A stretch of 64,000 bases of DNA from Methylobacterium indicum (GTDB lineage Bacteria; Pseudomonadota; Alphaproteobacteria; Rhizobiales; Beijerinckiaceae), in NCBI RefSeq assembly GCF_001043895.1, contig NZ_JTHF01000052.1, forward strand, positions 1 through 64,000. The letters run 5' to 3'. Below the pieces are notes generated by a model. It had not been told where the DNA came from, did no database searches, and saw only the letters and a list, made by a program, of their open reading frames with translations. The position numbers were made by a program, and so were the translations under genes. Each line of letters opens with the position of its first letter. Within the stretch, counting starts at the first letter, position 1. This document shows positions 8,518 through 17,237 of this stretch, piece after piece.

Positions 8518-9064
8518 AGCGCCAGAACGCCACTTGCGTCTCGCCGTAGGTTCGGCGCTCGATCTCGATGAAGCCGTCCGGCGCGGCGAGCGCGGCGGAG
8601 GCCGCCTCCTCCACCACGGCCAGTGCGCCGGGGACGAGCCAGCCGCCCTCCGCGGCCGCGCTCAGCGCCTTGGGGGCGAGGTCGCGTCCGTAGGGCGGGT
8701 CGCAGAAGACGAGCCCGAACGGCGCACCGGGGGGCGCCGCGCCGAGGCGCGTGGCGTCGCGGCGAAACAGGCGCGTCGTGCCGCCGAGCCCGAGGGCGTC
8801 GAGATTCGACCGGATCACGCCGCGGGCTTCCGCCCCGTCGTCGACGAGAAGCGCGAAGGCGGCGCCGCGCGAGATCGCCTCGCAGGACAGCGCGCCCGTC
8901 CCCGCGAACAGGTCGAGGACGCGGGCGCCCTCGACCGGGTCGTCGTAGGCGTGCGCCAGGACGTTGAACATCGCCTCGCGCAGCCGATCCGAGGTCGGCC
9001 GGATCGCATCGCTGCGCGGCCCGGCGAGAGCCCGGCCCCGCAAGGATCCTCCGACGATCCGCAT
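8504..9064 (-). CDS. rsmD: 16S rRNA (guanine(966)-N2)-methyltransferase RsmD
   Basis: 186 residues from ATG 9064. It starts MRIVGGSLRGRAL and RPTSDRLREAMFNVL, both RsmD signatures. It has a SAM-binding motif VLDLFAGTGALSCEA and the catalytic DPPYG motif. RsmD methylates G966 of 16S rRNA in the assembled 30S particle. It begins 10 bases after the stop of the pseudouridine synthase gene, and this pair is commonly adjacent in Rhizobiales, so the two RNA-modification genes form an operon. Confidence 0.93.
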   Translation of the reverse strand: MRIVGGSLRGRALAGPRSDAIRPTSDRLREAMFNVLAHAYDDPVEGARVLDLFAGTGALSCEAISRGAAFALLVDDGAEARGVIRSNLDALGLGGTTRLFRRDATRLGAAPPGAPFGLVFCDPPYGRDLAPKALSAAAEGGWLVPGALAVVEEAASAALAAPDGFIEIERRTYGETQVAFWRFSAA

Positions 9065-9074
9065 CGTCTCGGAC

Positions 9075-11105
9075 TCAGGCGCCGCGCGGCGGACGGCCAC
9101 CGCCGCCACCGGGACGGCCGCCGCGCCCACCGGGCTTGCCCCCGCCCGCGCCGCCCGAGCGGAACCCGCCGCCCGGCTTGCCGAAGGACTTCCCGCCCGG
9201 CCGGCCGCCGCCGGGACCGCCCTCGCTCTTGCCGCCGAACGACTTCGCCCCGAACGACTTGGTACCGAACGACTTGCCGCCCCCGGGCTTGCCGGCGAAG
9301 GGCTTGCCGCCGAACGACTTGCCCCCCGGCTTGTCGCCGAAGGACTTGCCGCCGAAGGACTTCCCACCGAACGAACGGCCTTCCCCGCCACCGGCACGGC
9401 CCTCGAACGAACGACCACCGCCGCCCGATCGCCCTTCGCCCGAACGGCCCTCTCCTCTGCCGCCGAAGCCGCGGTTCTCACCGCCGGACCGCCCCTCGAA
9501 CGAGCGGCCGCCGCCGGGGCCGCGACCCTCGCCGCCGAAGGAACGACCCTCGCCACCCGAGCGCCCGTCGCTTCTACCGCCGAAGCCGCGATTCCCGCCG
9601 CCGAAGGAGCGACCCTCGCCGCCGGACCGGCCCTCGAACGAGCGGCCTTCGCCGCCACGGCCGCCGAAGCTCTTGTTCCCCCCGAAGCCGCGGCCCTCGC
9701 CGCCCTCGGGGCGTCCGCCGGACCGGCCGAAGCCGCGGCCGCGCCCGCCCTCGTCGCCGAGACCGGCCTTGGCGCCGCCCCGCGGCGCGCCGCCGTCCCG
9801 GTCCCGGCGCATCGGACGGTCGTCGCCGCCCGGAGCCCGGCTCGACGCACCGTCGCGGTCGTCGCTGCGGAAACGGGTGCGGCGATGCGGGGTCGCCTCC
9901 TCCTGCGGCTGGGCCACCAGACGCTCGACCAGCACGCGGCGGTCGCCCGACGCGATGGCACCGACGCGCTTGCGCGGGGCGTCCGCCATGGCGGCCCGGA
10001 TCTCCTGCGGGCTGTCGCCGCGCCGGTGCACCCGGCCGCGGTTCGGCAGGTCGCCGGCGGCCTCGGCCTCGGAATCGCGCCACACCGTGCGCAACGGGGC
10101 GCGCCGCGCCGCAGGCGCCGCCGGCGGCTTGCCGAATTGCGGCCGGGCCGGGTCGCGCCCGCGGGGGGCGCTCTCCTGCGCCGCCTTGCGGGCGGCGGCC
10201 TTGGGCGAGCCGAACGGCGCGATCGGCTCGCGCACCGGGCTGGTGAAGTCGACCCCGGCCTGCTCGGCCAGCGAGTTGCCGAGCTGGTCCTTGAGAACGC
10301 GGGTGCGGATCTCGTCGACGAGGCCGACCTCGAGCTCGCCGAGCTGGAACGGCCCGAAGGAGAGCCGGATCAGCCGGTTCACCGAGAGGCCGAGATGCTC
10401 GAGGATGCGCTTGACCTCGCGGTTCTTGCCCTCGCGCAGGCCGAGCGTCAGCCAGACGTTGTCGCCCTGCGCCCGGTCGATCGTCGCCTCGACCGGGCCG
10501 TATTCCATCCCGTCGATGGTGACGCCCTTGCGCAGCCCGTCGAGCATCGCCTGGTCGACGTCGCCGAAGGCGCGCACGCGGTAGCGGCGCAGCCAGCCGG
10601 TCTCCGGATGGGCGATGACCTTGGCGAGCCCGCCGTCGTTGGTGAGGAGCAGGAGCCCCTCGGTGTTGATGTCGAGGCGGCCGACCGCCACCACCCGGGG
10701 CATGTCCTCGGGCAGCACGTCGAACACCGTCTGGCGCCCCTCGGGGTCGCGGGCGGTGGTGACGACGCCCCGCGGCTTGTGGAACAGCCACAGCCGGGTG
10801 CGCTCGCGGGTCGGCAGCGGCTCGCCGTCGATGGTGATGCGGTCGCTCGGGGTCACGTTCACGGCCGGCGAGTCGAGGCGCTGGCCGTTCAGGGTCACGC
10901 GGCCTTCCGCGATCATCGCCTCGGCGTCGCGGCGCGAGGCGATGCCCGCCCGGGCGATCGCCTTGGCGATGCGCTCCGGCTCGGGCTCCGCCTGCGGGGC
11001 CGCCTTCCTGCTCGAAGCTTGCTCGCCGGTGGAGCCCGCGGATGCCTCGTCCCGTCCGCGACGCCGCTGCGGCGCCCCGGTCTCGTCGTCGTTGATGTCG
11101 CTCAT
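9075..11105 (-). CDS. RsuA/RluB-family pseudouridine synthase with a long Gly/Arg/Phe-rich C-terminal tail
   Basis: 676 residues from ATG 11105; ordinary family members have about 240-300. Order of parts: an S4 RNA-binding domain at about 44-95 (IAKAIARAGIASRRDAEAMI), the catalytic domain at about 105-275 with GRLDINTEGLLLLTNDGG (catalytic Asp145), a Pro/Arg/Ala linker at about 290-450, and from about 453 to the end a low-complexity tail of repeated GRGFGG, GRSFEG, EGRSFGG and then KSFGGK units. The family isomerises uridine in rRNA; the target (for example 23S 2605 or 16S 516) cannot be fixed from sequence. The tail resembles RGG/FGG RNA-binding or phase-separating regions. It overlaps nothing and is followed 10 bases later by rsmD. 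Confidence 0.88.
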   Translation of the reverse strand: MSDINDDETGAPQRRRGRDEASAGSTGEQASSRKAAPQAEPEPERIAKAIARAGIASRRDAEAMIAEGRVTLNGQRLDSPAVNVTPSDRITIDGEPLPTRERTRLWLFHKPRGVVTTARDPEGRQTVFDVLPEDMPRVVAVGRLDINTEGLLLLTNDGGLAKVIAHPETGWLRRYRVRAFGDVDQAMLDGLRKGVTIDGMEYGPVEATIDRAQGDNVWLTLGLREGKNREVKRILEHLGLSVNRLIRLSFGPFQLGELEVGLVDEIRTRVLKDQLGNSLAEQAGVDFTSPVREPIAPFGSPKAAARKAAQESAPRGRDPARPQFGKPPAAPAARRAPLRTVWRDSEAEAAGDLPNRGRVHRRGDSPQEIRAAMADAPRKRVGAIASGDRRVLVERLVAQPQEEATPHRRTRFRSDDRDGASSRAPGGDDRPMRRDRDGGAPRGGAKAGLGDEGGRGRGFGRSGGRPEGGEGRGFGGNKSFGGRGGEGRSFEGRSGGEGRSFGGGNRGFGGRSDGRSGGEGRSFGGEGRGPGGGRSFEGRSGGENRGFGGRGEGRSGEGRSGGGGRSFEGRAGGGEGRSFGGKSFGGKSFGDKPGGKSFGGKPFAGKPGGGKSFGTKSFGAKSFGGKSEGGPGGGRPGGKSFGKPGGGFRSGGAGGGKPGGRGGRPGGGGGRPPRGA
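9180..9749 (-). repeat. Degenerate repeats encoding the FGG/RGG-type tail
   Basis: This stretch is built from imperfect short repeats coding for EGRSFGG, GRSGGEGR and KSFGGKP units. On the plus strand the cores read CCGCCGAACGA or CTCGAACGAACG, recurring every 15-50 bases. The part at 9180-9400 codes mainly for the Lys-rich version and 9400-9749 for the Arg-rich version. Repeat slippage could change tail length among strains. Confidence 0.75.
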
Positions 11106-11149
11106 GCGGGCCTGATACCAGACGGGGTTTGTTCAGGCGAGTGGAACCG

Positions 11150-11638
11150 ATGCGCGATTTTGCAAGGGGTGACCTGATTGCAAGCGGGGCTCCGCATCGG
11201 GACCCCCTCGGCCTCGCCTTCGACGCCGCCCGGGCGGCGGCGGCGCGCGGCGAGGTCCCGGTCGGCGCCGTCGTGGTGCGCGACGGAGCCGTGCTGGCGG
11301 TCGCCGGCAACCGCCCCCGGGCCGACCGGGATCCGACGGCGCATGCCGAGATCCTGGCGATCCGCGCCGCCTGCGCGGCGATCGGCGACGAGCGCCTGAC
11401 CGGCTGCGACCTCTACGTCACCCTCGAACCCTGCGCGATGTGCGCCGGCGCCATCAGCTTCGCGCGCATTCGCCGGCTCTACTTCGCCGCCGCCGACCCG
11501 AAGGGCGGCGCCGTCGAGAACGGCCCGCGCTTCTTCAACCAGCCGACCTGCCACCATGCGCCGGAGGTCTATGGCGGCTTGCGCGAGAGCGAGGCCGCGG
11601 CGCTCCTGCGCGACTTCTTTCGCGACCGGCGGTCCTGA
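11150..11638 (+). CDS. tadA: tRNA adenosine(34) deaminase TadA
   Basis: 162 residues from ATG 11150; a TTG at 11129 would add seven residues. It carries the deaminase zinc site: HAE at 65-67 (His65, Glu67) and PCAMC with Cys95 and Cys98. PVGAVVV and NGPRFFNQPTCHHAPEVYGG fit TadA rather than a free-base deaminase. TadA converts A34 to inosine in tRNA-Arg(ACG), allowing decoding of CGN codons. It is divergent from the pseudouridine synthase gene, so RNA-modification genes cluster here. The slightly long N-terminus is the only oddity. Confidence 0.9.
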   Translation: MRDFARGDLIASGAPHRDPLGLAFDAARAAAARGEVPVGAVVVRDGAVLAVAGNRPRADRDPTAHAEILAIRAACAAIGDERLTGCDLYVTLEPCAMCAGAISFARIRRLYFAAADPKGGAVENGPRFFNQPTCHHAPEVYGGLRESEAAALLRDFFRDRRS

Positions 11639-11666
11639 ACCCCTCGAATTCAGCCTTCTCAAATCA

Positions 11667-11684
11667 ATATAGCAATGGCTATAT
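11667..11684. promoter_or_regulatory. MntR-like operator upstream of mntH
   Basis: A perfect 7-bp inverted repeat, ATATAGC-AATG-GCTATAT, lies 42 bases before the mntH start in an unusually AT-rich patch (11641-11690). The ATAGC-N4-GCTAT core matches the operator known for MntR (DtxR family) at mntH in E. coli and relatives. Manganese-loaded MntR would repress mntH from here. No mntR gene is in the window. Confidence 0.75.
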
Positions 11685-11725
11685 GAGCCGGGCCCGAGCG
11701 GGGCCGGGACGAGGAGCACGGGCGG

Positions 11726-13060
11726 ATGCGGGACGGACGAGCGTGGCGCGCCGGTGACGGGGTGGCGGAGCCGAGCCTCGGGGCGATGAACGCGAGCGTG
11801 CCGGTGCTCGCCACCGGCTCCTGGTTCCGGCGCCTCCTCGCCTTCCTGGGGCCCGGCTACATGGTCTCGGTCGGCTACATGGATCCGGGCAACTGGGCCA
11901 CCGACATCGCGGGAGGCTCGCAGTTCGGCTACACCCTGCTCGCCGTCATCCTGCTGTCGAACCTGATGGCGGTGGTGCTCCAGGCGCTGGCGGCCCGGCT
12001 CGGCATCGCCACCGGGCGCGACCTGGCGCAGGCTTGCCGCGACGCCTATTCGCGCCCGGTCGGCATCGCGCTCTGGCTCGCCTGCGAGGCGGCGATCATC
12101 GCCTGCGACCTCGCCGAGGTGATCGGCACCGCCATCGCCCTCAAGCTCCTGTTCGGCCTGCCGCTGCTCGCCGGTGCGCTGCTGACCGGCCTCGACGTGC
12201 TGCTGATCCTGCTCCTGATGCGCCGGGGCTTCCGGGCGCTCGAAGCCTTCGTGATCGCGCTCCTGACGATCATCTTCGCCTGCTTCGCGGTGCAGATCGC
12301 CATGGCGGCGCCGCCGATCCGCGACGTACTCGGCGGGTTCGTGCCCTCGGCGACGATCGTCACCGATCCGGCGGCGCTCTACCTCGCCATCGGCATCATC
12401 GGCGCCACCGTGATGCCCCACAATCTCTACCTCCACTCCTCGATCGTGCAGACCCGGGCCTATCCGCGCGACGAGGCCGGCCGGCGCAGCGCGATCCGCT
12501 TCGCGACCATCGACTCGACCATCGCGCTCACGCTGGCGCTCTTCGTCAACGCCGCGATCCTGATCATGGCGGCCAAGGTCTTCCACGGCGCCGGGCAGAC
12601 CGGCGTGCAGGAGATCGAGGAGGCGCACGCCCTGCTCTCGCCGCTTCTCGGCATCGGCCTCGCCTCGACCCTGTTCGCGCTGGCCCTCCTCGCCTCCGGC
12701 CTCAACTCGACGGTCACCGCCACGCTGGCCGGCCAGATCGTCATGGAGGGTTTTTTAAGGCTGCGCCTGCCCGACTGGGCGCGCCGCCTCGTCACCCGCG
12801 GCATCGCCATCGTGCCGGTCGTGGTGGTGACGGGCCTCTACGGCGAGGCCGGCACCGCCCGGCTCCTGGTGCTGAGCCAGGTCGTGCTGTCGATGCAGCT
12901 GCCCTTCGCGGTGATCCCCCTGGTCCGCTTCGTCTCGGATCGCTCCAAGATGGGCGTGTTCGTCATCCCGTCTTGGCTGACGATCCTGTCCTGGCTCATC
13001 GCCGCGGTGATCGTCGGCCTCAATCTGAAGCTCCTGATCGACACGATCCTGGGCACCTGA
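11726..13060 (+). CDS. mntH: Nramp-family divalent metal (manganese) transporter MntH
   Basis: 444 residues from ATG 11726, which has GAGGAG nine bases upstream; ATG 11786 is an alternative. Eleven or so membrane segments are visible. The metal-site motifs are present: DPGN at 53-56 in helix 1 and MPHNLYLHS at 230-238 in helix 6. Nramp proteins import Mn2+ (and Fe2+) with protons across the inner membrane. The MntR-like operator upstream supports manganese as the physiological cargo. It appears monocistronic. Confidence 0.92.
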   Translation: MRDGRAWRAGDGVAEPSLGAMNASVPVLATGSWFRRLLAFLGPGYMVSVGYMDPGNWATDIAGGSQFGYTLLAVILLSNLMAVVLQALAARLGIATGRDLAQACRDAYSRPVGIALWLACEAAIIACDLAEVIGTAIALKLLFGLPLLAGALLTGLDVLLILLLMRRGFRALEAFVIALLTIIFACFAVQIAMAAPPIRDVLGGFVPSATIVTDPAALYLAIGIIGATVMPHNLYLHSSIVQTRAYPRDEAGRRSAIRFATIDSTIALTLALFVNAAILIMAAKVFHGAGQTGVQEIEEAHALLSPLLGIGLASTLFALALLASGLNSTVTATLAGQIVMEGFLRLRLPDWARRLVTRGIAIVPVVVVTGLYGEAGTARLLVLSQVVLSMQLPFAVIPLVRFVSDRSKMGVFVIPSWLTILSWLIAAVIVGLNLKLLIDTILGT

Positions 13061-13212
13061 CGCGGATGTCGGGAAGCAGACGCAGGGGCCGGAGGTGTGG
13101 CGCCTGCACAACATTTGGGCGCAACCGGTGGTTCGGGTCGGGCCAAAACTCGGAACAACCGGGCCCGTACCGACTTTAAGCTCCACGTTTTTCGACTGAC
13201 GTGGACGCCACG

Positions 13213-14058
13213 ATGAAGATCCGCACCGGCTACTCGATCGCCTTCGACACGCCCGGCCCGACCCCGATGGTCCTGATGCTCACCGTGCATCCCGACCGGG
13301 CCGGCGACCTGATCACGCCCGACACCATGACCATCGACCCGCCGGTCCCCGCCCACACCTTCGTGGATTCGTTCGGCAACGTCTGCACCCGCCTCACCGC
13401 GCCGGGCGGCCGCATCACGGTCTCGGCGGATTGCCTCGTGCAGGATAGCGGCCTCGTCGACGACTACGCGCCCGACGCCGTGCAGCACCCGGTCCAGGAC
13501 CTGCCCGACGACGTGCTGCCGTTCCTGCTCGCCAGCCGCTACTGCGACACCGACAAGCTGTCGAACACCGCCTGGCAGCTCTTTGGCCAGACCCCGGAAG
13601 GCTGGGCCCGGGTGCAAGCGATCGTCGACTACGTCCACAACCACATCCGGTTCGACTACCAGCGTGCCGATTCGACCCGCTCCGCGCTGGACGGGTACAA
13701 CCAGCGCGAGGGCGTGTGCCGCGACTTCGCGCACCTCGCCGTCACCTTCTGCCGCTGCATGAACATTCCGGCGCGCTACTGCACCGGCTATCTCGGCGAT
13801 ATCGGCGTGCCGGCGGTGCCCGATCCGATGGATTTCTCGGCATGGTTCGAGGTCTATCTCGGCGGCCGCTGGTACACGTTCGACGCCCGCCACAACCGCC
13901 CGCGGATCGGCCGGATCGTGATCGCCCGCGGCCGCGACGCCACCGACGTGGCGATCTCGACGAGCTTCGGCCCGGCCCGCCTCGCCAAGTTCGAGGTCCA
14001 TACCGACGAGGTGATGGAGGCGACGCCGCAGGCGGAGTGGCTGCAGGCCGCCGAGTAG
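13213..14058 (+). CDS. Transglutaminase-like cysteine protease family protein
   Basis: 281 residues from ATG 13213; a GTG at 13201 would add four. The N-terminal half (about 1-130) is the beta-rich region that precedes the core in bacterial transglutaminase-like proteins. The core has the nucleophile Cys169 in REGVCRDFAHLAV and Asp224 in WYTFDARHN. The usual catalytic His in an H-A-W motif is replaced: the sequence reads DFSAWFEVYLGGRW (Ser209). I recall this variant as common in related alphaproteobacterial proteins, so it may be a family feature. No signal peptide, so cytoplasmic. Activity (peptidase or amide bond exchange) is unknown. A GC stem-loop follows. Confidence 0.82.
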   Translation: MKIRTGYSIAFDTPGPTPMVLMLTVHPDRAGDLITPDTMTIDPPVPAHTFVDSFGNVCTRLTAPGGRITVSADCLVQDSGLVDDYAPDAVQHPVQDLPDDVLPFLLASRYCDTDKLSNTAWQLFGQTPEGWARVQAIVDYVHNHIRFDYQRADSTRSALDGYNQREGVCRDFAHLAVTFCRCMNIPARYCTGYLGDIGVPAVPDPMDFSAWFEVYLGGRWYTFDARHNRPRIGRIVIARGRDATDVAISTSFGPARLAKFEVHTDEVMEATPQAEWLQAAE

Positions 14059-14105
14059 AGCGCAGGACACAGGCGGCACCGCCTCGTCGAGCGACGCGCC
14101 GAAGT

Positions 14106-14140
14106 ACGGGCCCTCGTTCTCCACCGGAGGGGGGGCCCGT
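14106..14140. terminator. Stem-loop downstream of the transglutaminase-like gene
   Basis: ACGGGCCC (14106-14113) pairs with GGGCCCGT (14133-14140) across a 19-base loop that can extend the stem by CTC/GAG. It lies about 50 bases after the stop at 14058. No T-tract. Confidence 0.4.
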
Positions 14141-14250
14141 GCGACGATCGCCCGTTTCGCGATTCGTCCGCGAGGCGGCGTCGCGCGTCCTACCCTTTAC
14201 CCGCGCTGTCAAGCCTGGATGATCGCACGGTCTCCGGCTATGGCGGCGCG

Positions 14251-15906
14251 ATGCTGCTTCGTCCCTACCAGCGCGCGAGCCTCGACGCGCTCCAGGCCGA
14301 CTGGGCGCGCGGCGGCCGCAACGGGCTCATCGTGCTGCCGACCGGGGCCGGGAAGAGTCTCGTCATCGCCACCCTGGTGCGGGAGACGATGGCCCGCGAC
14401 CCCGCCGCCCGCATTGCCGTCGTCACCCATACGCGCGAGCTGATCGCCCAGAACCACGCCGAGCTCCTGGGGTTGTGGCCCGAGGCGCCGGCCGGCATCG
14501 TCTCGGCCGGGCTCGGCCGGCGCGAGGAGACGAAGCCGATCCTCTTCTGCGGCATCCAGTCGGTGTGGAACCGGGTCGAGGCGACGGGCGGCTTCGACCT
14601 CGTGGTGGTGGACGAAGCCCACCTGATCCCCCGCGACGCCGAGACCCGCTACGGCCGCTTCCTCGAAGCGGTGCGGGCGCGCTCGCCCGACATGCGCCTC
14701 GTCGGGCTCACCGCCACCCCCTACCGCCTCGACAGCGGCCGCCTCGACGAGGGCCAGGGCCGGGTCTTCGACCGCATCGTCTACGAGGCCCAGGTCGGCG
14801 ACCTGATCCGCGAGGGCTACCTCGCGCTCCTCGTCTCGAAGGCGACCGCGACGATCCTCGACGTCAGCGGCGTGCCGCTGCGGGCCGGCGACTACGTGCC
14901 GGGTGCCCTGGAGGCCGCGGTGAACCGCGACGTCATCACCAAGGCGGCGGTGGCCGAGATGGCGACCTACGGCGCCGACCGGAAGGCCTGGCTCGCCTTC
15001 TGCGCCGGGGTGAAGCACGCCGACGCGGTGCGCGACGCGATACGGGCGGAGGGTTTTTCCTGCGAATCGATCTCGGGCGAGACCGGCAAGCGCGAGCGCG
15101 ACCGCATCGTGCGCGAGTTCCGGGCCGGGCGCATCCGCTGCCTCACCTCGGTGGGCGTGCTGGCGACGGGTTTCAACGTGCCGGAGGTCGACCTCATCGC
15201 GCTACTGCGCCCGACCCAGAGCACCGGCCTCTACGTGCAGCAGGTCGGCCGGGGCCTGCGCCGCGCGACGGGCAAGACCGACGCCCTCGTCCTCGACTAT
15301 GCCGGCCTCGTGCGCCGGCACGGGCCGATCGACGTGCTGACGGCGAATGCCGTGGCGCGGGCCCGCCTCCTCGGCGAGACCGGCGCGCCCCGGGCCAAGC
15401 CCTGCCCCGGCTGCGGCGCCCTCATCGCGCTCAACGCCAGCACCTGCGAGGCCTGCTGGGTCGAGCCCGAGGCGGAGGACGAGGCCGATCTGCCGCACGA
15501 GGCGGTGGCCGACGACGAGACCGCGGTCCTCTCCGCCGGCACCGTCGCGGTGGTGCGCGAGGCCCATGCCCGCTGGTGGCCGGTCGCCGGCTGGCGGTTC
15601 GGCCGCGAGGCGCGGATGCGCGGCCCCGACGTGCTGACCGTGGCGCTGGAGGGCGACGAGGACGCGATGACCGTGCGCCTCGATCTCGAGGCGACGGGCT
15701 TCGCCCGCGAGAAGGCGGTGCAGTGGTGGCGGCGCCTCGGCGGCGAGATGCCCCCGCCCCTCGACATCGACGAGGCGCTGGACCGCTGCGACGAGCTCGC
15801 CCGCCCCGAGGCGGTGCGGGTGGTGCCGACCGGGCGGCTGTCCGAGAACGTGGATTACCGCCTGGCCGGCGGCGCGACCTGGACCGACACGCGCCGCGTC
15901 GCGTAA
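14251..15906 (+). CDS. SF2 DEAH-box helicase with zinc ribbon
   Basis: 551 residues from ATG 14251. Superfamily 2 motifs in order: RPYQ near residue 4, Walker A TGAGKS 31-36, DEAH 121-124, LTATP 153-157, TSVGVLATGFNVP near 299-311, and QVGRGLRR 331-338. Next is a four-Cys zinc ribbon (CPGC at 385-388, CEAC at 399-402). The C-terminal 150 residues are of unknown fold with repeated Trp and acidic stretches. The architecture resembles stand-alone DEAD/DEAH proteins of phage and chromosomal origin, not UvrB or a restriction subunit. It acts on DNA or RNA using ATP; the partner is unknown. It is monocistronic, and codon use matches its neighbours. Confidence 0.88.
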   Translation: MLLRPYQRASLDALQADWARGGRNGLIVLPTGAGKSLVIATLVRETMARDPAARIAVVTHTRELIAQNHAELLGLWPEAPAGIVSAGLGRREETKPILFCGIQSVWNRVEATGGFDLVVVDEAHLIPRDAETRYGRFLEAVRARSPDMRLVGLTATPYRLDSGRLDEGQGRVFDRIVYEAQVGDLIREGYLALLVSKATATILDVSGVPLRAGDYVPGALEAAVNRDVITKAAVAEMATYGADRKAWLAFCAGVKHADAVRDAIRAEGFSCESISGETGKRERDRIVREFRAGRIRCLTSVGVLATGFNVPEVDLIALLRPTQSTGLYVQQVGRGLRRATGKTDALVLDYAGLVRRHGPIDVLTANAVARARLLGETGAPRAKPCPGCGALIALNASTCEACWVEPEAEDEADLPHEAVADDETAVLSAGTVAVVREAHARWWPVAGWRFGREARMRGPDVLTVALEGDEDAMTVRLDLEATGFAREKAVQWWRRLGGEMPPPLDIDEALDRCDELARPEAVRVVPTGRLSENVDYRLAGGATWTDTRRVA

Positions 15907-15910
15907 CGCC

Positions 15911-16246
15911 TCACCCCGCCGCGATCAGCCGGGCGGTCTCGGCCTCGGCGACGGCCTTCTCGGCGGCGACTTGCCTCGCGAGATCCCGGATCTCTTCGAG
16001 GTCGCCGGCATGACACGCCGCTTCGAGGGCGGCGCAGAGGCGCGACAGCCGCACGAACCCGATCAGCCCCGAGGAGGCGATCACGCCGTGCGCGGCCGCG
16101 CCCAGGGCCACTGGGTCCCCCGTCACCGACCAGTCCCCGAGTTGCTGCCGGAAGCGCCCGAGCAGCACCGGCAGCGCGTCGTCGCCCACCGCCTGGCGCA
16201 GATCGGCATAGGTCGCGGCGTCGAGGGAGGGGGGCGTCGTCGTCAT
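15911..16246 (-). CDS. Hpt-domain phosphotransfer protein (probable)
   Basis: 111 residues from ATG 16246. It is a small all-helical protein. LGAAAHGVIASSGLIGF with His53 corresponds to the AHxLKGSSxxxG phosphorylation motif of Hpt domains, though the usual Lys is missing. The segment LSRLCAALEAACHAGDLEEI matches the following Hpt helix. Hpt proteins shuttle phosphate between response regulators. Its partner is not known; the two-component module at 17.2-21.6 kb lies close by. It converges with the helicase, the stops being 4 bases apart. Confidence 0.7.
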   Translation of the reverse strand: MTTTPPSLDAATYADLRQAVGDDALPVLLGRFRQQLGDWSVTGDPVALGAAAHGVIASSGLIGFVRLSRLCAALEAACHAGDLEEIRDLARQVAAEKAVAEAETARLIAAG

Positions 16247-16401
16247 GGCGTCCGGCTCCGGTGCTGGTCGGCTTCGCGCCCATCCCGGGGGACGCCGCGA
16301 AGGCTCTCGGAGCACGATCGTAGAGGATATGGCGCGGTCGCGATGCTCGGCCATCAGGCCGATCCCATCATCCTCGGGGAAGCCTCGGGCGAGGCGCGAG
16401 A

Positions 16402-16851
16402 TCAGGCGGTGCGCGCCACGGTGGTGCCGATCTCGGCCTTGCCGGCGGCCTCCACCTCCCGGGCGTAGGTCCGCGCCCGCAGGAACGCCTCGGACGGAAG
16501 CTGCTCGATGACCGCGCCGTCCCGGCCGACGATCTGGAAGACCATCTGCTGGGTGTCGAGATCGCGCCGGAAGCGGGCGGTGAGCGCGGTCGGTTCGGGT
16601 TCGGCGGACGCCGGGGCGTCCTTCGCTGCCACGCTGTCTTTCGCCGCCGTGCCGTCGTCCGGCGTCGCGGTCGTCGCGGTCGTCGAGGTCTTGGCCGCCG
16701 ACGTCTTCGCGCCCGGGCTCAGATCGAGGGTCACCGGCGGGTCGAGGGGCGGATCGGCGGCGTCCCGGCGGGGACGCTCGGCATTGATCCGCATCGCCGG
16801 CTCGACGGCGGCCAGCGGAAACGTCGCGGAGAGGGTACTGGTCTCGATCAC
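16402..16851 (-). CDS. FlaG-like flagellar protein
   Basis: 149 residues from ATG 16851. The N-terminal 95 residues are low-complexity (Thr, Ala, Pro, Lys, Asp). The last 50 hold a FlaG-like pattern: ARFRRDLDTQQMVFQIVGRD, then GAVIEQLPSEAFLRAR, equivalent to the family's 'tgrlvvkvvD..tgevirqiPpe' core. FlaG proteins influence flagellar filament length or attachment in several bacteria. Together with flaF at 5.2 kb it is the second isolated flagellar-type gene in the window. The family call is moderate because the domain is short. Confidence 0.55.
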   Translation of the reverse strand: MIETSTLSATFPLAAVEPAMRINAERPRRDAADPPLDPPVTLDLSPGAKTSAAKTSTTATTATPDDGTAAKDSVAAKDAPASAEPEPTALTARFRRDLDTQQMVFQIVGRDGAVIEQLPSEAFLRARTYAREVEAAGKAEIGTTVARTA

Positions 16852-17237
16852 GGCGCCATCCTTTCAGCCGTCCTTTCCCGTCGAGGAAACGGCCGAGACC
16901 CCTACCTGGATGTTAACGCCGGACGGACAATGAAAGACTATCTTAAGGAGCGATTGACGCGCGTTAAGCAATTTTATCGATTTGGATGTGGCAAAGAACA
17001 GATTTTTCTTGCCGCAGGGGAATATATCATCTTCATTTGCGGCGCAATCCCGCCGGCGGGCGGACGGTCCGGCGATGACGGCCGCGGACGCTGCGCGAAC
17101 CGGCGGAATCGTCGGATCGACGGCGCGATGGATCTTGCGATGTCCGGAAAATCCCTTGCGGACATCGTATCTCCGGCCCGCACGGCGCTCGCTCGACGCC
17201 GGTTCCCGCATCGCGAAGCGACCGATCGGAAACCGTG
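16852..17237. other. 386-base AT-richer intergenic region
   Basis: This stretch separates the FlaG-like gene (reading left) from the end of the kinase operon. The part at 16910-17040 is clearly richer in A and T than its surroundings, with tracts such as CTATCTTAAGGAG, AAGCAATTTTATCGATTT and GGAATATATCATC. It probably holds the promoter of the FlaG-like gene. I see no convincing gene: a frame beginning at ATG 16930 loses coding character after about 40 codons and runs into the kinase. Confidence 0.5.

Noticed and set aside
12034-13179. Alternative frame within mntH
   Set aside because: It overlaps a full Nramp transporter and yields Arg/Ala/Pro-rich low-complexity sequence.
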